Origin: Nocardioides sp. Root1257
GTDB lineage: Bacteria > Actinomycetota > Actinomycetes > Propionibacteriales > Nocardioidaceae
Reading direction: 5' to 3'
Assembly (NCBI RefSeq): GCF_001425175.1
Contig: NZ_LMDV01000008.1
Coordinates: 729,494 to 793,493 of the forward strand
DNA length: 64,000 bases
Made by a program: the position numbers and the translations under genes. Below, piece by piece: positions 45,501-54,088 of this stretch (positions are counted from its first letter, which is position 1; each line of letters starts with the position of its first letter). Under the pieces are notes generated by a model that did not search any database, was not told the origin of the DNA, and was given only the letters and a program-made list of their open reading frames with translations.

Positions 45501-48500
45501 CCACCTCGTCGACAACCTGGCCGGCACCGGCCAGACCCTCGTGGACGACTCGACGCTGATCGCGGTCAACGAGGTCGCGCCGGGCAGTCCCTGCACGTAC
45601 GGCGCCCCCGTCGACGGCACCGGCCTCGAGTCCGGCAACGGACTCGACTACAACGATCCCGGGCCCTTCGAGCCGACCGGGGTGGACTACTGCATCCGGA
45701 TCACCTTCGACGCCGTGGTCGACGACGTGCCCGCGAACGTGCGGCCCGGCAGCGTCACCAACACGGCGACGGTCGAGTACGAGTTCGACGACGACGGCAC
45801 CGGCCCGGACCCGTCGGTCACCGGCAACGCGACCGGGTCCGTGAGCACCCAGGTCGTCGAGCCCGACATCAGCATCGTGAAGACGTCGACGGCGACCGAT
45901 GTCGTGCAGCCGGGCAGCAACGTCACCTACAACCTGCTCGTCACCAACAACAACGGCACCCAGGTGTCGACCGCTCACGACGTCCACGTGGTCGACGACC
46001 TCGGCGACATCCCGTACGCCGCCATCGTCGACGCCGGCGGCGGCTCGGTCAGCGGCAGCACGATCGAGTGGGACATCGCCTCGCTCGCGCCGGGCGCCTC
46101 GACGACCCTGACCTTCACGGTGCGACTGCAGAGCCCCTTGACGGCGAACTCGACGTTCACCAACGACGCCGACGTCACGACGACCTCGCTCGCCGGGTCG
46201 CCCGCAGGGGAGCGGACTGCCGGCTCGGGCTGCTCGCCGGCGACCTGCCCCGGCTACGAGGACACCGACTCGGTGACGCTCAGGGTCGCCGGTCCCCAGT
46301 TCGACAAGGTCGCCGACACGTTCGTCACGACGATCGGCGACGAGGCGCGCTACACCGTCACGGCGACCTTCTTCGCCGGGCTCAACTACGGCGCGACGAC
46401 GATCTCCGACGACCTCGCCCCGGTGGGCGGCACCAACACCACGACGTACCTCCGCACCGTCAGCGCCCACTGCACGAACTGCGACGCCGACGACATCGCC
46501 GACTTCACGACCCCGGAGGACAACGGCACCGGGACGACGACCACCCCGACCTGGGAGCTCGGCACCATCGAGGCGAGCCCGTTCACCCGCATCGTCGAGA
46601 TCACCTACGCCGTCCGGGTGCGGAACCTGACCGCTCCCCAGCCGAACGGCACGTACGACGGCGACACCCTCACCAACACCGCGACCCTGTCCTTCAACGG
46701 CGGGGCGGACACCCTCACCGACCCGGCCACGGTCGACATCGCGGAGCCGCACCTCACCCTGACGAAGCGCGTGGCGACGCCGGCGACCGGGATGGGCCCG
46801 ACCACGCCGGCCGACCCGGCGATCGGCGTCGTGGGCGGCACCATCACCTACGAGCTGCGGATCACCAACGACAGCGACCGGACGGCGTACGACGTCCCCG
46901 TCCAGGACGAGCCCGACAGCTCGCACACCTCCGGCTGCACGGACACCCCGGGGCTCGAGGTCGCGACAGTCACCAGCGGCGACGGCTACGAGGCCGTGGA
47001 TCGCACCCTGGGGACGGGTGACTCCTGCCTCGGGTTCGAGATCCCGACGATCTTCCCGGGCCAGACGATCGTGATCACCTACCAGCTGCTGGTGCCCGAG
47101 GACTACCTCGACGACCACACGCTCGACCCGGGTGCCGACTTCGACAACACGGCCACCGTCGGGACCTACTACGGCCTCGTCGCGGCGGACCGTGCCGGCA
47201 ACCCGGACGTGCGCGCCTACACCGGGGACACGGCGCACGGGTACGTCGACCTCGCCGGCGGCGAGATCGGCGACACGATCTGGCTGGACGTCGACGCCGA
47301 CGGCGTGCAGGACCCCGACGAGCCCGGCATCCCCGACGTCGACGTCGCGGTGAGGTGGGCCGGACCGAACGGGACGTTCGGCGACGGGGACGACGCGGTC
47401 TTCAACCGCACGACCGACGCCGACGGGAAGTACTCCACCAACGACGCCACCGTGCCTCCGCCGAACCTGGTCCCGGCCGGCGACTACCGCGTCACCGTCG
47501 ACACGAGCACCTTGCCCGCCGGGCTGACCAACACCGGCGACCCGGACGGCGGCAACGACAGCACGTCGGAGCTGACGCTCGCCGAGAACGAGACGAACCT
47601 CGACCAGGACTTCGGCTATGCCGGCACGGGGTCGCTCGGCGACACGGTCTGGTACGACGTCGACGACGACGGCACGCAGGACGCCGGCGAGCCGGGCATC
47701 CCGGGCGTCACCGTCCAGCTGACCTGGAGCGGCCCCGACGGCAGCCTCGCTACGACGGCCGACAACGTCGACTACGGCACCCAGGTCACCGGCCCCAACG
47801 GTGGCTACCTCTTCGAGGACCTGCCCGCCGGTCCCTTCCGGGCCTCCGTGACCTCGGGTGTGCCCGCCGGCCTGACCGCGTCGTACGACCTGTCCCCACC
47901 GCCGAACGGCGTGGCGACCCGGACGCTCGCGGCGAACGAGGACGCGACCGACGTCGACTTCGGCTACACCGGCACCGGCAGCGTCGGCGACACGGTGTGG
48001 TTCGACACCGACAGCGACGGCACCCAGGACGCCGGCGAGCCCGGCCTTCCCGACGTCGACCTGGACGTCACCTGGTGGGGCTTCGACGGCGCCTTCGGTG
48101 GCGGGGACGACGTCACGGTGAGCGTGACGACAGGCAGTGACGGCACCTACCTCGTCGACCACCTGCCGGCCGGCCAGGTCCGGGTGACCGTCGATCCCGG
48201 CACCCTGCCCGGCGGCCTGACCCCGACGTACGACCTGGACGGGATCGGTACGCCGCACACGGCGGTCCGCACCCTCGCCGCGGGCGAGGACGCCCGCGAC
48301 GTCGACTTCGGCTACGTGGGCACGCACGAGATCGGCGACATGGTCTGGCTGGACGTCAACGGCGACGGCGACGGACCGCGCACTCCTGGCGCCCCGGGCG
48401 AGCCGGGCGTGCCCGGACAGCGGGTGCGGGTCACCTGGGCCGGGCCCGACGACACGCTCGGGACCGCGGACGACGTCGTGCTCGGCACCCCGCAGACCGG

Positions 48501-50208
48501 CGCGGACGGCGGCTGGAGCCTCGACAACGTGCCCGACGGCCGGATCCGCGCTGCGTTGCTCGGAGCACCTGCCTCGACGTTGCGTGTCAGCTTCGACCGC
48601 GAGGGCGCCCTCGACGGCGTCGGCATCGCGACGGTGACCGCCGACGACCTCGACTTCGACTTCGGCCTGGCCGGCACCGGGTCACTCGGCGACACGGTGT
48701 GGCTCGACTTCAACCGCAACGGGACCGTCGACGACGGCGAGCCGCGCATCCCCGGCGCCGACGTCGACGTGACGTGGGCCGGCTTCGACGGCGACCTGTC
48801 GACCACCGCCGACAACGTCGACCTCGGGACGTACACGACCAATGCCAACGGCCTCTACCTCGCGGAGAACCTGCCGCCCGGCCGCTACCGGGGCACGGTC
48901 GACCCGGGCAGCCTGCCCGCTGGCGTCGTGCCGGCGTACGACCTCGACGGCATCAGCACCCCGCACACCGCGCAGCGGGTCCTCGCGCAGGCGGAGGACG
49001 CGCGCGACGTCGACTTCGGGTACGCCGGCGAGGGTCGGATCGGCGACTTCGTCTGGTGGGACCTCAACGGCGACGGCGTCCAGGACCCCGACGAGCCGGG
49101 CCTCGCCGGGGTGCGTGTGACGTTGGACTGGGCGGGCTTCGACGGCGTCTTCGGCAACGGGGACGACGGGCGGCTGACGCAGCAGACCGATGCCGACGGC
49201 GGCTACCTGTTCACCGGCCTGCCGGCGGGTGACTACCGCGTCTCGATCACCCAGGCCGACCTGCCGGCCGGCGTCACCCCGACGTTCGACCCCGACGGCG
49301 GCGACGACTCGACCTCGGCGCTCACGCTGGCCGGCGGGGCGAGCAACCTCGACCAGGACTTCGGCTACGTCGGCGACTCGGAGATCGGCGACCTGGTCTG
49401 GCGTGACACCAACCGCGACGGCGTACGCCAGGCCGACGAGGAGGCTGTCTCCGGCGCCCGGGTCACCGTCACCTACCTCGGGCCGGACGGCGTCGCGGGC
49501 GGCGGCGACGACGTGTCGATCTCGCAGCGGACCGGCAACCCGCCGGTCGCCTCCGCGCGGGCCGCCCGCTACGGCGGCGCGCCGACCGGCGACGACCCGT
49601 TCTACCTGGTCAGCGGTCTTGCGCCCGGCAAGTACGTCGTCACTCTCGACGGCGACACGATCAAGGCGCCGGACGCGCCGATCTCCGACCTCGACGGCGG
49701 CGACCCGACCGTCACGCGGCTGACGCTGACCGACGACCCGCAGCTGGACGCCGACTTCGCGGTGTTCCAGAACGACGTGCCGACGTTCGACGGCGGCGGA
49801 GCAGCCGGCGCCGGCATCTCGGTCGAGTGCGACGGCAGCGTGCGGATCGACCCGTTCGCCTTCGTGACCGATGTCAACGGTGACCGGTTGCGGGTCGTAA
49901 AGGGCTCCATCGACGTGCCCGCCGACGTGGCCGCGAGCCTCGACGCCAACGGCAGGCTCGTCGTGTCGACCACCGGCGACGAGGACTTCACGGTCCGCTA
50001 CCAGGTCGCGGACGGACGCGGCGGCGTGGTGGACGTCGCCATCCCGGTCGAGGTGACGACCAGCTGCGGGAACGGCGGCGGCGGCGGTGGCCTGCCCGGC
50101 ACCGGGTCCGAGGTGCCGCCGTGGCTGCTCGGGCTGGCGCTGGGTCTGCTCCTGGGCGGCGCGGCCCTGACCGTCGCGGCCCTGCGGCGTCGCCGTGTCG
50201 ACCACTGA
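42598..50208 (+). CDS. Giant LPGTG-anchored surface protein with DUF11 and SdrD-B-like repeats
   Basis: This 2536-residue protein has an export signal (basic start, helix VSVLAVAALVASVLAVV, cleavage near AEAAAS). Residues about 48-1540 hold several DUF11-type Ig-like repeats, marked by K-T-x(n)-G-x-V-x-Y-x-h-x-V-x-N segments such as LTLDKTIGEING with GDEVTYAVTVHNDG, and ISIVKTSTATDVVQPG. Residues about 1555-2395 hold seven SdrD-B-like repeats of about 115 residues, each starting like GSLGDTVWYDVDDDGTQDAG and likely Ca-binding. A cadherin-like domain precedes the sorting signal LPGTG (2499-2503), a hydrophobic helix and RRRR. A TACCAT at 42586-42591 suggests a leaderless start at 42598. It is an adhesin or cell-surface fibre, covalently attached by the adjacent sortase. 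Confidence 0.92.
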   Translation: MLRTPGARARLHGRPRRARVSVLAVAALVASVLAVVPLPQSLTPSAEAAASVQVSQSIPGQTLIGSETPVEVTFQNSGDSTAFNIAFSVTLPPGVSVSSSDQAPASTIVETDAAGNVVDTVVAWENLVDLRAGIVYRFHYSLQHDLGSGDDLWEVGETINAPVDTYYSDDDATVPHFQASGSTDPVTVVPPSGAGISSVLDTAGSTVLVPVLLTKSEPSPEGELMRGVHDHQTVFTLTGRTGSQGGVGVTTLEDWIPAGLEFLGCGTEDNSAGEEYPGSGPLNPGNAPALGGVTCYEPTSVETTSSVPPGVPAGVYTHVVWDFSTILPGGSNTIPPDTTISMAYVAGIPQRENTLAWPGTAPTPASGNQASNLDNNTGALTTQGGANPDDGKPYTNYARASTDFQGATTVVDAQETVRAMDLSVYKTVDTPTIQQGGISTWTLHLRTSEYVTAGGVSGLSVSDTTPDGTCPILSSDPECASTTAPPPNPAYSSTAYDPSTGETELTWDLAGSFGPNVNDQITFSTLALTNYPGKGHPVSANDSWTNTADLDADVTTFGPLGPDRPAGFDQNPVTDDTSADQSGTAITFRKDVGVPADGEECGDGSAVSWDPDVAAGVGPGDRVCFRLTAKAPDLLNTRDVSLVDFLPPGMAYEAGSNAPGTENEVLPAEVLFGGASGTPATGQRLDWRLLPGDTLRPARTAQVVFAAVVTDDTTPDTVPDVGTSGDTLTNSARFSFQNTNGEVFVQPDTAGVEFSEAHLTLDKTIGEINGTPYDADPLRNAVAGDEVTYAVTVHNDGTRAAHDVSVWDLLPRNVTNPGLDATCAQIDVPAADSGTCVPDDRITWIIPTIAPGADVVLHYTWAVDTAPLATQWTNHAGIVEYHSDTNQGGATFEYVPRDNIDPSRNPDANTDPADDTADVYSPGITLTKTRTTDVTEPGNAAADQATIGEVVHYTLESRQPDGTVVDAYHLVDNLAGTGQTLVDDSTLIAVNEVAPGSPCTYGAPVDGTGLESGNGLDYNDPGPFEPTGVDYCIRITFDAVVDDVPANVRPGSVTNTATVEYEFDDDGTGPDPSVTGNATGSVSTQVVEPDISIVKTSTATDVVQPGSNVTYNLLVTNNNGTQVSTAHDVHVVDDLGDIPYAAIVDAGGGSVSGSTIEWDIASLAPGASTTLTFTVRLQSPLTANSTFTNDADVTTTSLAGSPAGERTAGSGCSPATCPGYEDTDSVTLRVAGPQFDKVADTFVTTIGDEARYTVTATFFAGLNYGATTISDDLAPVGGTNTTTYLRTVSAHCTNCDADDIADFTTPEDNGTGTTTTPTWELGTIEASPFTRIVEITYAVRVRNLTAPQPNGTYDGDTLTNTATLSFNGGADTLTDPATVDIAEPHLTLTKRVATPATGMGPTTPADPAIGVVGGTITYELRITNDSDRTAYDVPVQDEPDSSHTSGCTDTPGLEVATVTSGDGYEAVDRTLGTGDSCLGFEIPTIFPGQTIVITYQLLVPEDYLDDHTLDPGADFDNTATVGTYYGLVAADRAGNPDVRAYTGDTAHGYVDLAGGEIGDTIWLDVDADGVQDPDEPGIPDVDVAVRWAGPNGTFGDGDDAVFNRTTDADGKYSTNDATVPPPNLVPAGDYRVTVDTSTLPAGLTNTGDPDGGNDSTSELTLAENETNLDQDFGYAGTGSLGDTVWYDVDDDGTQDAGEPGIPGVTVQLTWSGPDGSLATTADNVDYGTQVTGPNGGYLFEDLPAGPFRASVTSGVPAGLTASYDLSPPPNGVATRTLAANEDATDVDFGYTGTGSVGDTVWFDTDSDGTQDAGEPGLPDVDLDVTWWGFDGAFGGGDDVTVSVTTGSDGTYLVDHLPAGQVRVTVDPGTLPGGLTPTYDLDGIGTPHTAVRTLAAGEDARDVDFGYVGTHEIGDMVWLDVNGDGDGPRTPGAPGEPGVPGQRVRVTWAGPDDTLGTADDVVLGTPQTGADGGWSLDNVPDGRIRAALLGAPASTLRVSFDREGALDGVGIATVTADDLDFDFGLAGTGSLGDTVWLDFNRNGTVDDGEPRIPGADVDVTWAGFDGDLSTTADNVDLGTYTTNANGLYLAENLPPGRYRGTVDPGSLPAGVVPAYDLDGISTPHTAQRVLAQAEDARDVDFGYAGEGRIGDFVWWDLNGDGVQDPDEPGLAGVRVTLDWAGFDGVFGNGDDGRLTQQTDADGGYLFTGLPAGDYRVSITQADLPAGVTPTFDPDGGDDSTSALTLAGGASNLDQDFGYVGDSEIGDLVWRDTNRDGVRQADEEAVSGARVTVTYLGPDGVAGGGDDVSISQRTGNPPVASARAARYGGAPTGDDPFYLVSGLAPGKYVVTLDGDTIKAPDAPISDLDGGDPTVTRLTLTDDPQLDADFAVFQNDVPTFDGGGAAGAGISVECDGSVRIDPFAFVTDVNGDRLRVVKGSIDVPADVAASLDANGRLVVSTTGDEDFTVRYQVADGRGGVVDVAIPVEVTTSCGNGGGGGGLPGTGSEVPPWLLGLALGLLLGGAALTVAALRRRRVDH

Positions 50209-50887
50209 GGTGACCGACGGGCCCCGCCCTGTCAGCAAGCGGCGCCGATGGCGGTGGTTGCTCGGCACCGGCGTCGCGCTGATGGCGGCGGGGGCCCTGC
50301 TGCTCGGCTACATCGCCTGGCAGTACGTCGGCACGAACTGGGTGTCGCACCGCCACCAGGCCGAGGTCGTCGACCGTCTCGAGCGCGGCTGGGAATCGGG
50401 ACAGGAGCGGGTGCGCACCTCGTACGGTGACGCCGAGGCCGTCGTGCGGATCCCTCGCTTCGGCGCCGACTACGAGATGCCGGTGCTGGAGGGCACCTCG
50501 GACACGGCACTCGCCGCCGGCTTCGGTCACTTCGACGGCTCCGCAGGTCCGGGCCAGGTCGGGAACTACGCGCTCGCCGCACACCGAGTGACCCACGGCG
50601 AGCCGCTGCGCGACATGCCGGACCTGGAGGTGGGGGATCAGGTCGTGGTCGAGACCGCGGGCGCGACGTACACCTACGAGCTCGTCACCGCCGGGGATGC
50701 GTTGACCGTGCCGTTCGACACCACCTGGGTGGTCGACCCGCTGCCGACCAACCCCGACCCCCAGGGCCCCATGCCACCGCAGGACCCGGGCGAGCGGCTG
50801 CTGACGATGACGACCTGCTCCGAGCTGTTCCACACCGACGACCGGCTGGTCGCGTTCGCCGTCCTGACGAAGACCGTTCGACGCTGA
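50195..50887 (+). CDS. Class E-like sortase
   Basis: This 230-residue membrane-anchored transpeptidase has an N-terminal helix (WLLGTGVALMAAGALLLGYIAW) and the sortase beta-barrel: EAVVRIPRFG, NYALAAHRVTHGEPLRDMPDL with the catalytic His, TMTTCSELFHTDDRLVAFA with the catalytic Cys and Arg. The layout (TLTTC-like strand, Arg soon after Cys) resembles class E of actinobacteria. Class E enzymes usually prefer LAxTG, whereas the partner protein here has LPGTG. It overlaps the end of the giant surface protein by 14 bases; GTG 50195 or GTG 50210 may be the start. The pair is surely a dedicated substrate-enzyme unit. Confidence 0.9.
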   Translation: MSTTEVTDGPRPVSKRRRWRWLLGTGVALMAAGALLLGYIAWQYVGTNWVSHRHQAEVVDRLERGWESGQERVRTSYGDAEAVVRIPRFGADYEMPVLEGTSDTALAAGFGHFDGSAGPGQVGNYALAAHRVTHGEPLRDMPDLEVGDQVVVETAGATYTYELVTAGDALTVPFDTTWVVDPLPTNPDPQGPMPPQDPGERLLTMTTCSELFHTDDRLVAFAVLTKTVRR

Positions 50888-50910
50888 GCTCAGCGGCCGA
50901 CCATCCCCGC

Positions 50911-51321
50911 CTACTCGTCGTCGGACACGGCGCGTTCGCGACCGAGGAGGCGCTCGAGCAGCCGGGGGTCGGTCGGCCAGGCCGCGAGCAACGTGTCCCG
51001 CGGGATGCTCCGCGCGGCGTACCGGAGCAGCAGGATCACGGCGACGACGTCGTCGAGAGGACCGATGACCGGCAGGAACTCGGGCAGCAGGTCGATCGGG
51101 GAGACGACCCAGAGGACTGCGACGAGGAGGGCGACCTTCGCCCGGCGGGGCACGGCCGGGTCCGTGCGGAGGGTCCGCGCCGCGGTCACGCACGAGGGCA
51201 GGAACTCCGCGACCTGGCGCATCAGCCCGTCGGGCAGGCGTGAGGCGAAGAGCACCATCAGCAGGCAGCTGAGAGCCCACAGCGCGAGCCCCGCGCCGGC
51301 CAGGACGAGGAGTCGCTCCAC
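50911..51321 (-). CDS. YkvA-family (DUF1232) membrane protein
   Basis: This 136-residue protein has an N-terminal membrane helix (LLVLAGAGLALWALSCLLMVLFA) and the DUF1232 core PRRAKVALLVAVLWVVSPIDLLPEFLPVIGPLDDVVAVILLLRY, with its SPIDLLPEFxPxIGxxDD motif. Most family members are small inner-membrane proteins without known function. It is convergent with the sortase gene, whose stop lies in a 14-base palindrome (CGCTGAGCTCAGCG, 50882-50895). Its start is ATG 51321. Confidence 0.9.
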   Translation of the reverse strand: MERLLVLAGAGLALWALSCLLMVLFASRLPDGLMRQVAEFLPSCVTAARTLRTDPAVPRRAKVALLVAVLWVVSPIDLLPEFLPVIGPLDDVVAVILLLRYAARSIPRDTLLAAWPTDPRLLERLLGRERAVSDDE

Positions 51322-51360
51322 CTCGTCGACCCTACGGCGTGCCTCGCCGCCCGGTCCCGG

Positions 51361-52146
51361 TCACGGGCCCTGCACGGGGAGGGTGACGGGCTTCGGCGGC
51401 CCGGCGCCCGTGTCCACCCGCACGGAGAAGGTGACCTCCGACGTGCCGGCGGGGACGGCGGCCGGAAGCGGAAGCGTTGCGGTGGACTCCTCCGCGAGCC
51501 GGAAGGGGATCGTCCCGAGCTTCGTGTCCCCGGCGCTCACGGCGACGGAGCCTGCGCACCCCTGGTCACCGCTGCCGCAGGTGACCTGGAGCCCGGCCCT
51601 GCCGTGTGCGTCCGGCGTGACGACCGTGCTGGCGACATTGAGGAGTGACGGGAAGACGACGCCGGTCGGGGTGTTGGAGCTGTGGGGGTCGAAGCAGCCG
51701 TCGAACTCGAAGGCGGGGTTGGTGACGGTGCGCCCCCTGGCGTCGGTCATGGTGAGGAACCCGGTGAGCTTGCTGGGTCCGGCCGCGGTGTAGCAGTCGT
51801 TGCTGTGCACGTTGAGCTCGAACTTGCCGTAGCCCTCGGGCGGCATGGGGACCTCGGGGTCGGTCCAGCTCATCAGGCAGTTCCAGTCGCCGCCGGGGCC
51901 GACGTCCTTGTTCTCGGCGCCGGCCTTGTCGCACATGGCCTGGGCGTGCAGGGACGCTGGCGTGACGCCGGTGCGCCCCTGGATGCGGGCCTGCTCGGCG
52001 TACACGTTGGCGAAGGTGGTGGTGAGTGAGCGCTCCAGGCGGGGCCGGGTGACCGTGCTGCTGTCGCCGCTGGTGGCGATGACGGCCGAGCCGAGGGCGA
52101 CGACTGCGACCAGGGCCGCGAGGATGACGAGGATGGTTCGACGCAT
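51361..52146 (-). CDS. Secreted or membrane-anchored protein of unknown function
   Basis: This 261-residue protein has one N-terminal hydrophobic segment (TILVILAALVAVVALGSAVI) after MRR, so it is exported or anchored. The extracytoplasmic part has four cysteines in close pairs (MCDKAG, NCLMSW, DCYTAA, GCFDPH) and another pair TCGSGDQGC, probably disulfide-linked. A C-terminal beta-domain of about 90 residues follows (VTPDAHGRAGLQV, GTSEVTFSVRVDTGAG). No family was recognised. The ATG at 52146 lies 5 bases after the stop of the ABC permease on the same strand. It may be the exporter's substrate or accessory protein. Confidence 0.75.
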   Translation of the reverse strand: MRRTILVILAALVAVVALGSAVIATSGDSSTVTRPRLERSLTTTFANVYAEQARIQGRTGVTPASLHAQAMCDKAGAENKDVGPGGDWNCLMSWTDPEVPMPPEGYGKFELNVHSNDCYTAAGPSKLTGFLTMTDARGRTVTNPAFEFDGCFDPHSSNTPTGVVFPSLLNVASTVVTPDAHGRAGLQVTCGSGDQGCAGSVAVSAGDTKLGTIPFRLAEESTATLPLPAAVPAGTSEVTFSVRVDTGAGPPKPVTLPVQGP

Positions 52147-52151
52147 GGTGT

Positions 52152-53024
52152 TCAGCCTCCAGTGATGTCGCGTCGGCGGAGCATGACGTAGGCGGCTCCG
52201 AGGGAGATCGCGCACCAGACGGCGCTGGTGATGAGCCCCTCGGTCAGCGGCCCGGTGAAGTGGGGATCGGCGAAGAAGCCGTGCCAGGCCTCGAACGGTG
52301 TGGTGAGCAGGAACGGGCGGATCGCCTCGACGCCGCCGAGGGCGCCGACGAGCTGCATGACCATGCCGATGACGACCGGTGCCGCGATGCCGACCGCGGG
52401 GTTGCGGGACCACACCGAGAGCAGGATCGCCAGGCAGGTGAAGCCGAGCATTGCTGGCAGCATGCTCGCCCAGCTCGCGGCCACCAGACGGAGTGCCTCG
52501 CCGGCTGGGATGGTCTGCCCGGACAGGCCGATCAGCGGCTGGTGCCCGACGATGAGCAGGCTCGAGACGATGGTGGACGCGGCCAGCACGGCCAGCACGA
52601 GGACCGCGAACCCGGACGCGGTCAGCGTCTTGGCCCAGAACAGCTGGCCGCGGCTGGTCGAGCGCGTCAGCACGGTCTTCCAGGTGCCGTGCTGGTCCTC
52701 GCTGGCGAAGACGTCGCCGGCGACGACCGCGGTCAGCAGGGGCAGGACCCACTGGGCGGCGAAGCCGAGGACGAGCAACGCCAGGGCGAACCCGTTCACC
52801 GTCGCGAACCGGCCGAAGAGCGTGTCCTTCGGCGGGCGGGACTGTCCGTGGATGACGACCACGACGATCACGGGGAGCACGAGGGCGCCGATGAGGACCG
52901 CCTTGGCGCGGACCTGCGCACGCAGCTTGCGGACCTCCCACCGCAGCGGGGCGAGGAGTCCGGGGCGCCGCCGGGGAACGGACCGACTCCCGGTCGGCGC
53001 CGGCTGGGCGGTGAGGGCGCTCAT
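52152..53024 (-). CDS. ABC-2 type transporter permease
   Basis: This 290-residue membrane protein has six hydrophobic segments and an ABC-2 permease layout: a long basic N-terminus ending in PLRWEVRKLRAQVRAKA, then helices near residues 45-60, 85-110, 130-160, 185-205, 215-235 and 260-280. VFASEDQHGTWKTVLTRSTSRGQLFWAK is the coupling region typical for the family. The ATG overlaps the ATPase stop by 4 bases. It forms an exporter with the ATPase upstream; substrate unknown, possibly an antimicrobial or lipid given the linked two-component system. Confidence 0.88.
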   Translation of the reverse strand: MSALTAQPAPTGSRSVPRRRPGLLAPLRWEVRKLRAQVRAKAVLIGALVLPVIVVVVIHGQSRPPKDTLFGRFATVNGFALALLVLGFAAQWVLPLLTAVVAGDVFASEDQHGTWKTVLTRSTSRGQLFWAKTLTASGFAVLVLAVLAASTIVSSLLIVGHQPLIGLSGQTIPAGEALRLVAASWASMLPAMLGFTCLAILLSVWSRNPAVGIAAPVVIGMVMQLVGALGGVEAIRPFLLTTPFEAWHGFFADPHFTGPLTEGLITSAVWCAISLGAAYVMLRRRDITGG

Positions 53025-53992
53025 CGGGCGACCTCGGCGACCTCGGCGAGCTCGGCCGGACGGTCGAGGGTCTGGTGGGTGGTGTCGTCGGTCAGCATGA
53101 AGAACAGCGCCTCCAAGGGTGTCTGGGTCTGGTTGAACGCGACCAGGCCGATGTCGGCGCGCACGATCGTCGCGACGTACGCCGCGACCTCCGGCTGCGG
53201 CCCGGTCACGGTGAGAGGTACGTCGGGGGCGCGCGCCACGTGGAGCGCGGGATGCTGCGCGGCCAGCGCGAGGGCGCGCTCGTCGTCCGTCGTGGCGAGG
53301 ACGTGGCCGGGGTCGGGTGCCATCGTGCGCAGCTTGGCGATGGTGCCGTGGAACGCGACCGTGCCGCGCTTCATGATGGTGACGTTGTCGCAGATCTCCT
53401 CGACCTCGGCCATGTCGTGCGAGCTCAGCAGCACGGTCAGCCCGCTGTCGGCCAGGCGTTTCACCAGAGCACGCATGTCGCGGATGCCCGCGGGGTCCAG
53501 GCCGTTGGCGGGCTCGTCCAGGACCAGCAGCTGCGGCTCGCGCAGCAGGCTCGCGGCGACGCCGAGACGCTGGCGCATCCCGTAGGAGTAGCCGCCGACC
53601 TTCTGGTCGGCCCGGTCGGTCATCTCGACGAGCTCGAGCAGCTCCTCGAGGAGGCCGGGTCGGGTGCGACCGTCCAGCAGTGCCAGGCCTTCGAGGTTCT
53701 GCCGGCCGGTCAGGTACGGGTAGAACCTCGGGCTCTCGATGAAGCCGCCGACACCGTCCAGGACGCCGACGCCGTCGTCAGCCCAGGTCCGCCCGAGCAC
53801 CCGGATGGTCCCCGCGTCGGGCCGGATCAGCCCGAACAGCATCCGCAGGAAGGTGGTCTTGCCGGCGCCGTTGGGCCCCAGGACGCCGTACACCTCGCCC
53901 GCGGCGACGCGGACGGTCACGTCGTCGACCGCACGGACCGAGCCGAAGGACTTGCTCACTCCGACCGCTTCCACTGCCAGTAGCTCGTTCAT
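53021..53992 (-). CDS. ABC-2 type transporter ATP-binding protein
   Basis: This 323-residue ATPase has Walker A GPNGAGKTT, Q-loop GGFIESPRFYPYLTGRQNL, signature SYGMRQRLGVA, Walker B LLVLDEPANGLDP and the switch SSHDMAEVEEICDNVTI. The C-terminal 90 residues form the usual extra domain of BcrA/LanF-type exporters (QTQTPLEALFFMLT). The ATG at 53992 was chosen because MNELLAVEAVGVSKSFG begins the domain; upstream frame is shadow. It is divergent from the response regulator gene, with a 96-base gap, implying shared regulation. BcrA-like ATPases with such partners confer export or immunity to peptides. Confidence 0.92.
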   Translation of the reverse strand: MNELLAVEAVGVSKSFGSVRAVDDVTVRVAAGEVYGVLGPNGAGKTTFLRMLFGLIRPDAGTIRVLGRTWADDGVGVLDGVGGFIESPRFYPYLTGRQNLEGLALLDGRTRPGLLEELLELVEMTDRADQKVGGYSYGMRQRLGVAASLLREPQLLVLDEPANGLDPAGIRDMRALVKRLADSGLTVLLSSHDMAEVEEICDNVTIMKRGTVAFHGTIAKLRTMAPDPGHVLATTDDERALALAAQHPALHVARAPDVPLTVTGPQPEVAAYVATIVRADIGLVAFNQTQTPLEALFFMLTDDTTHQTLDRPAELAEVAEVAR

Positions 53993-54016
53993 GCGCCGCA
54001 CGGTAGGAGTTGCCAC

Positions 54017-54032
54017 ATGAAGGGACGATGAA
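54017..54032 (+). promoter_or_regulatory. Possible response-regulator box (ATGAA direct repeat)
   Basis: ATGAA occurs at 54017-54021 and 54028-54032, spaced 11 bases, in the divergent gap between the ABC ATPase and response regulator. Eleven-base-spaced direct repeats are the usual OmpR-family binding layout. Confidence 0.35.
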
Positions 54033-54088
54033 CCCGGGCGCGAGGGTGCAGGGTGGGACGCGACGACGACCCGACGAGAGGAGCCGGA

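Noticed and set aside
44212..48327. A 1371-codon minus-strand frame opposite the giant surface protein
   Set aside because: Low-complexity Val/Gly/Arg/Asp translation, no ribosome site; an antisense shadow caused by the GC-rich third codon positions.
48328..49380. CRISPR-like or tandem DNA repeats inside the surface protein gene
   Set aside because: The repeats of about 350 bases are protein-level SdrD-B-like repeats with diverged DNA, not a CRISPR array or exact DNA repeats.
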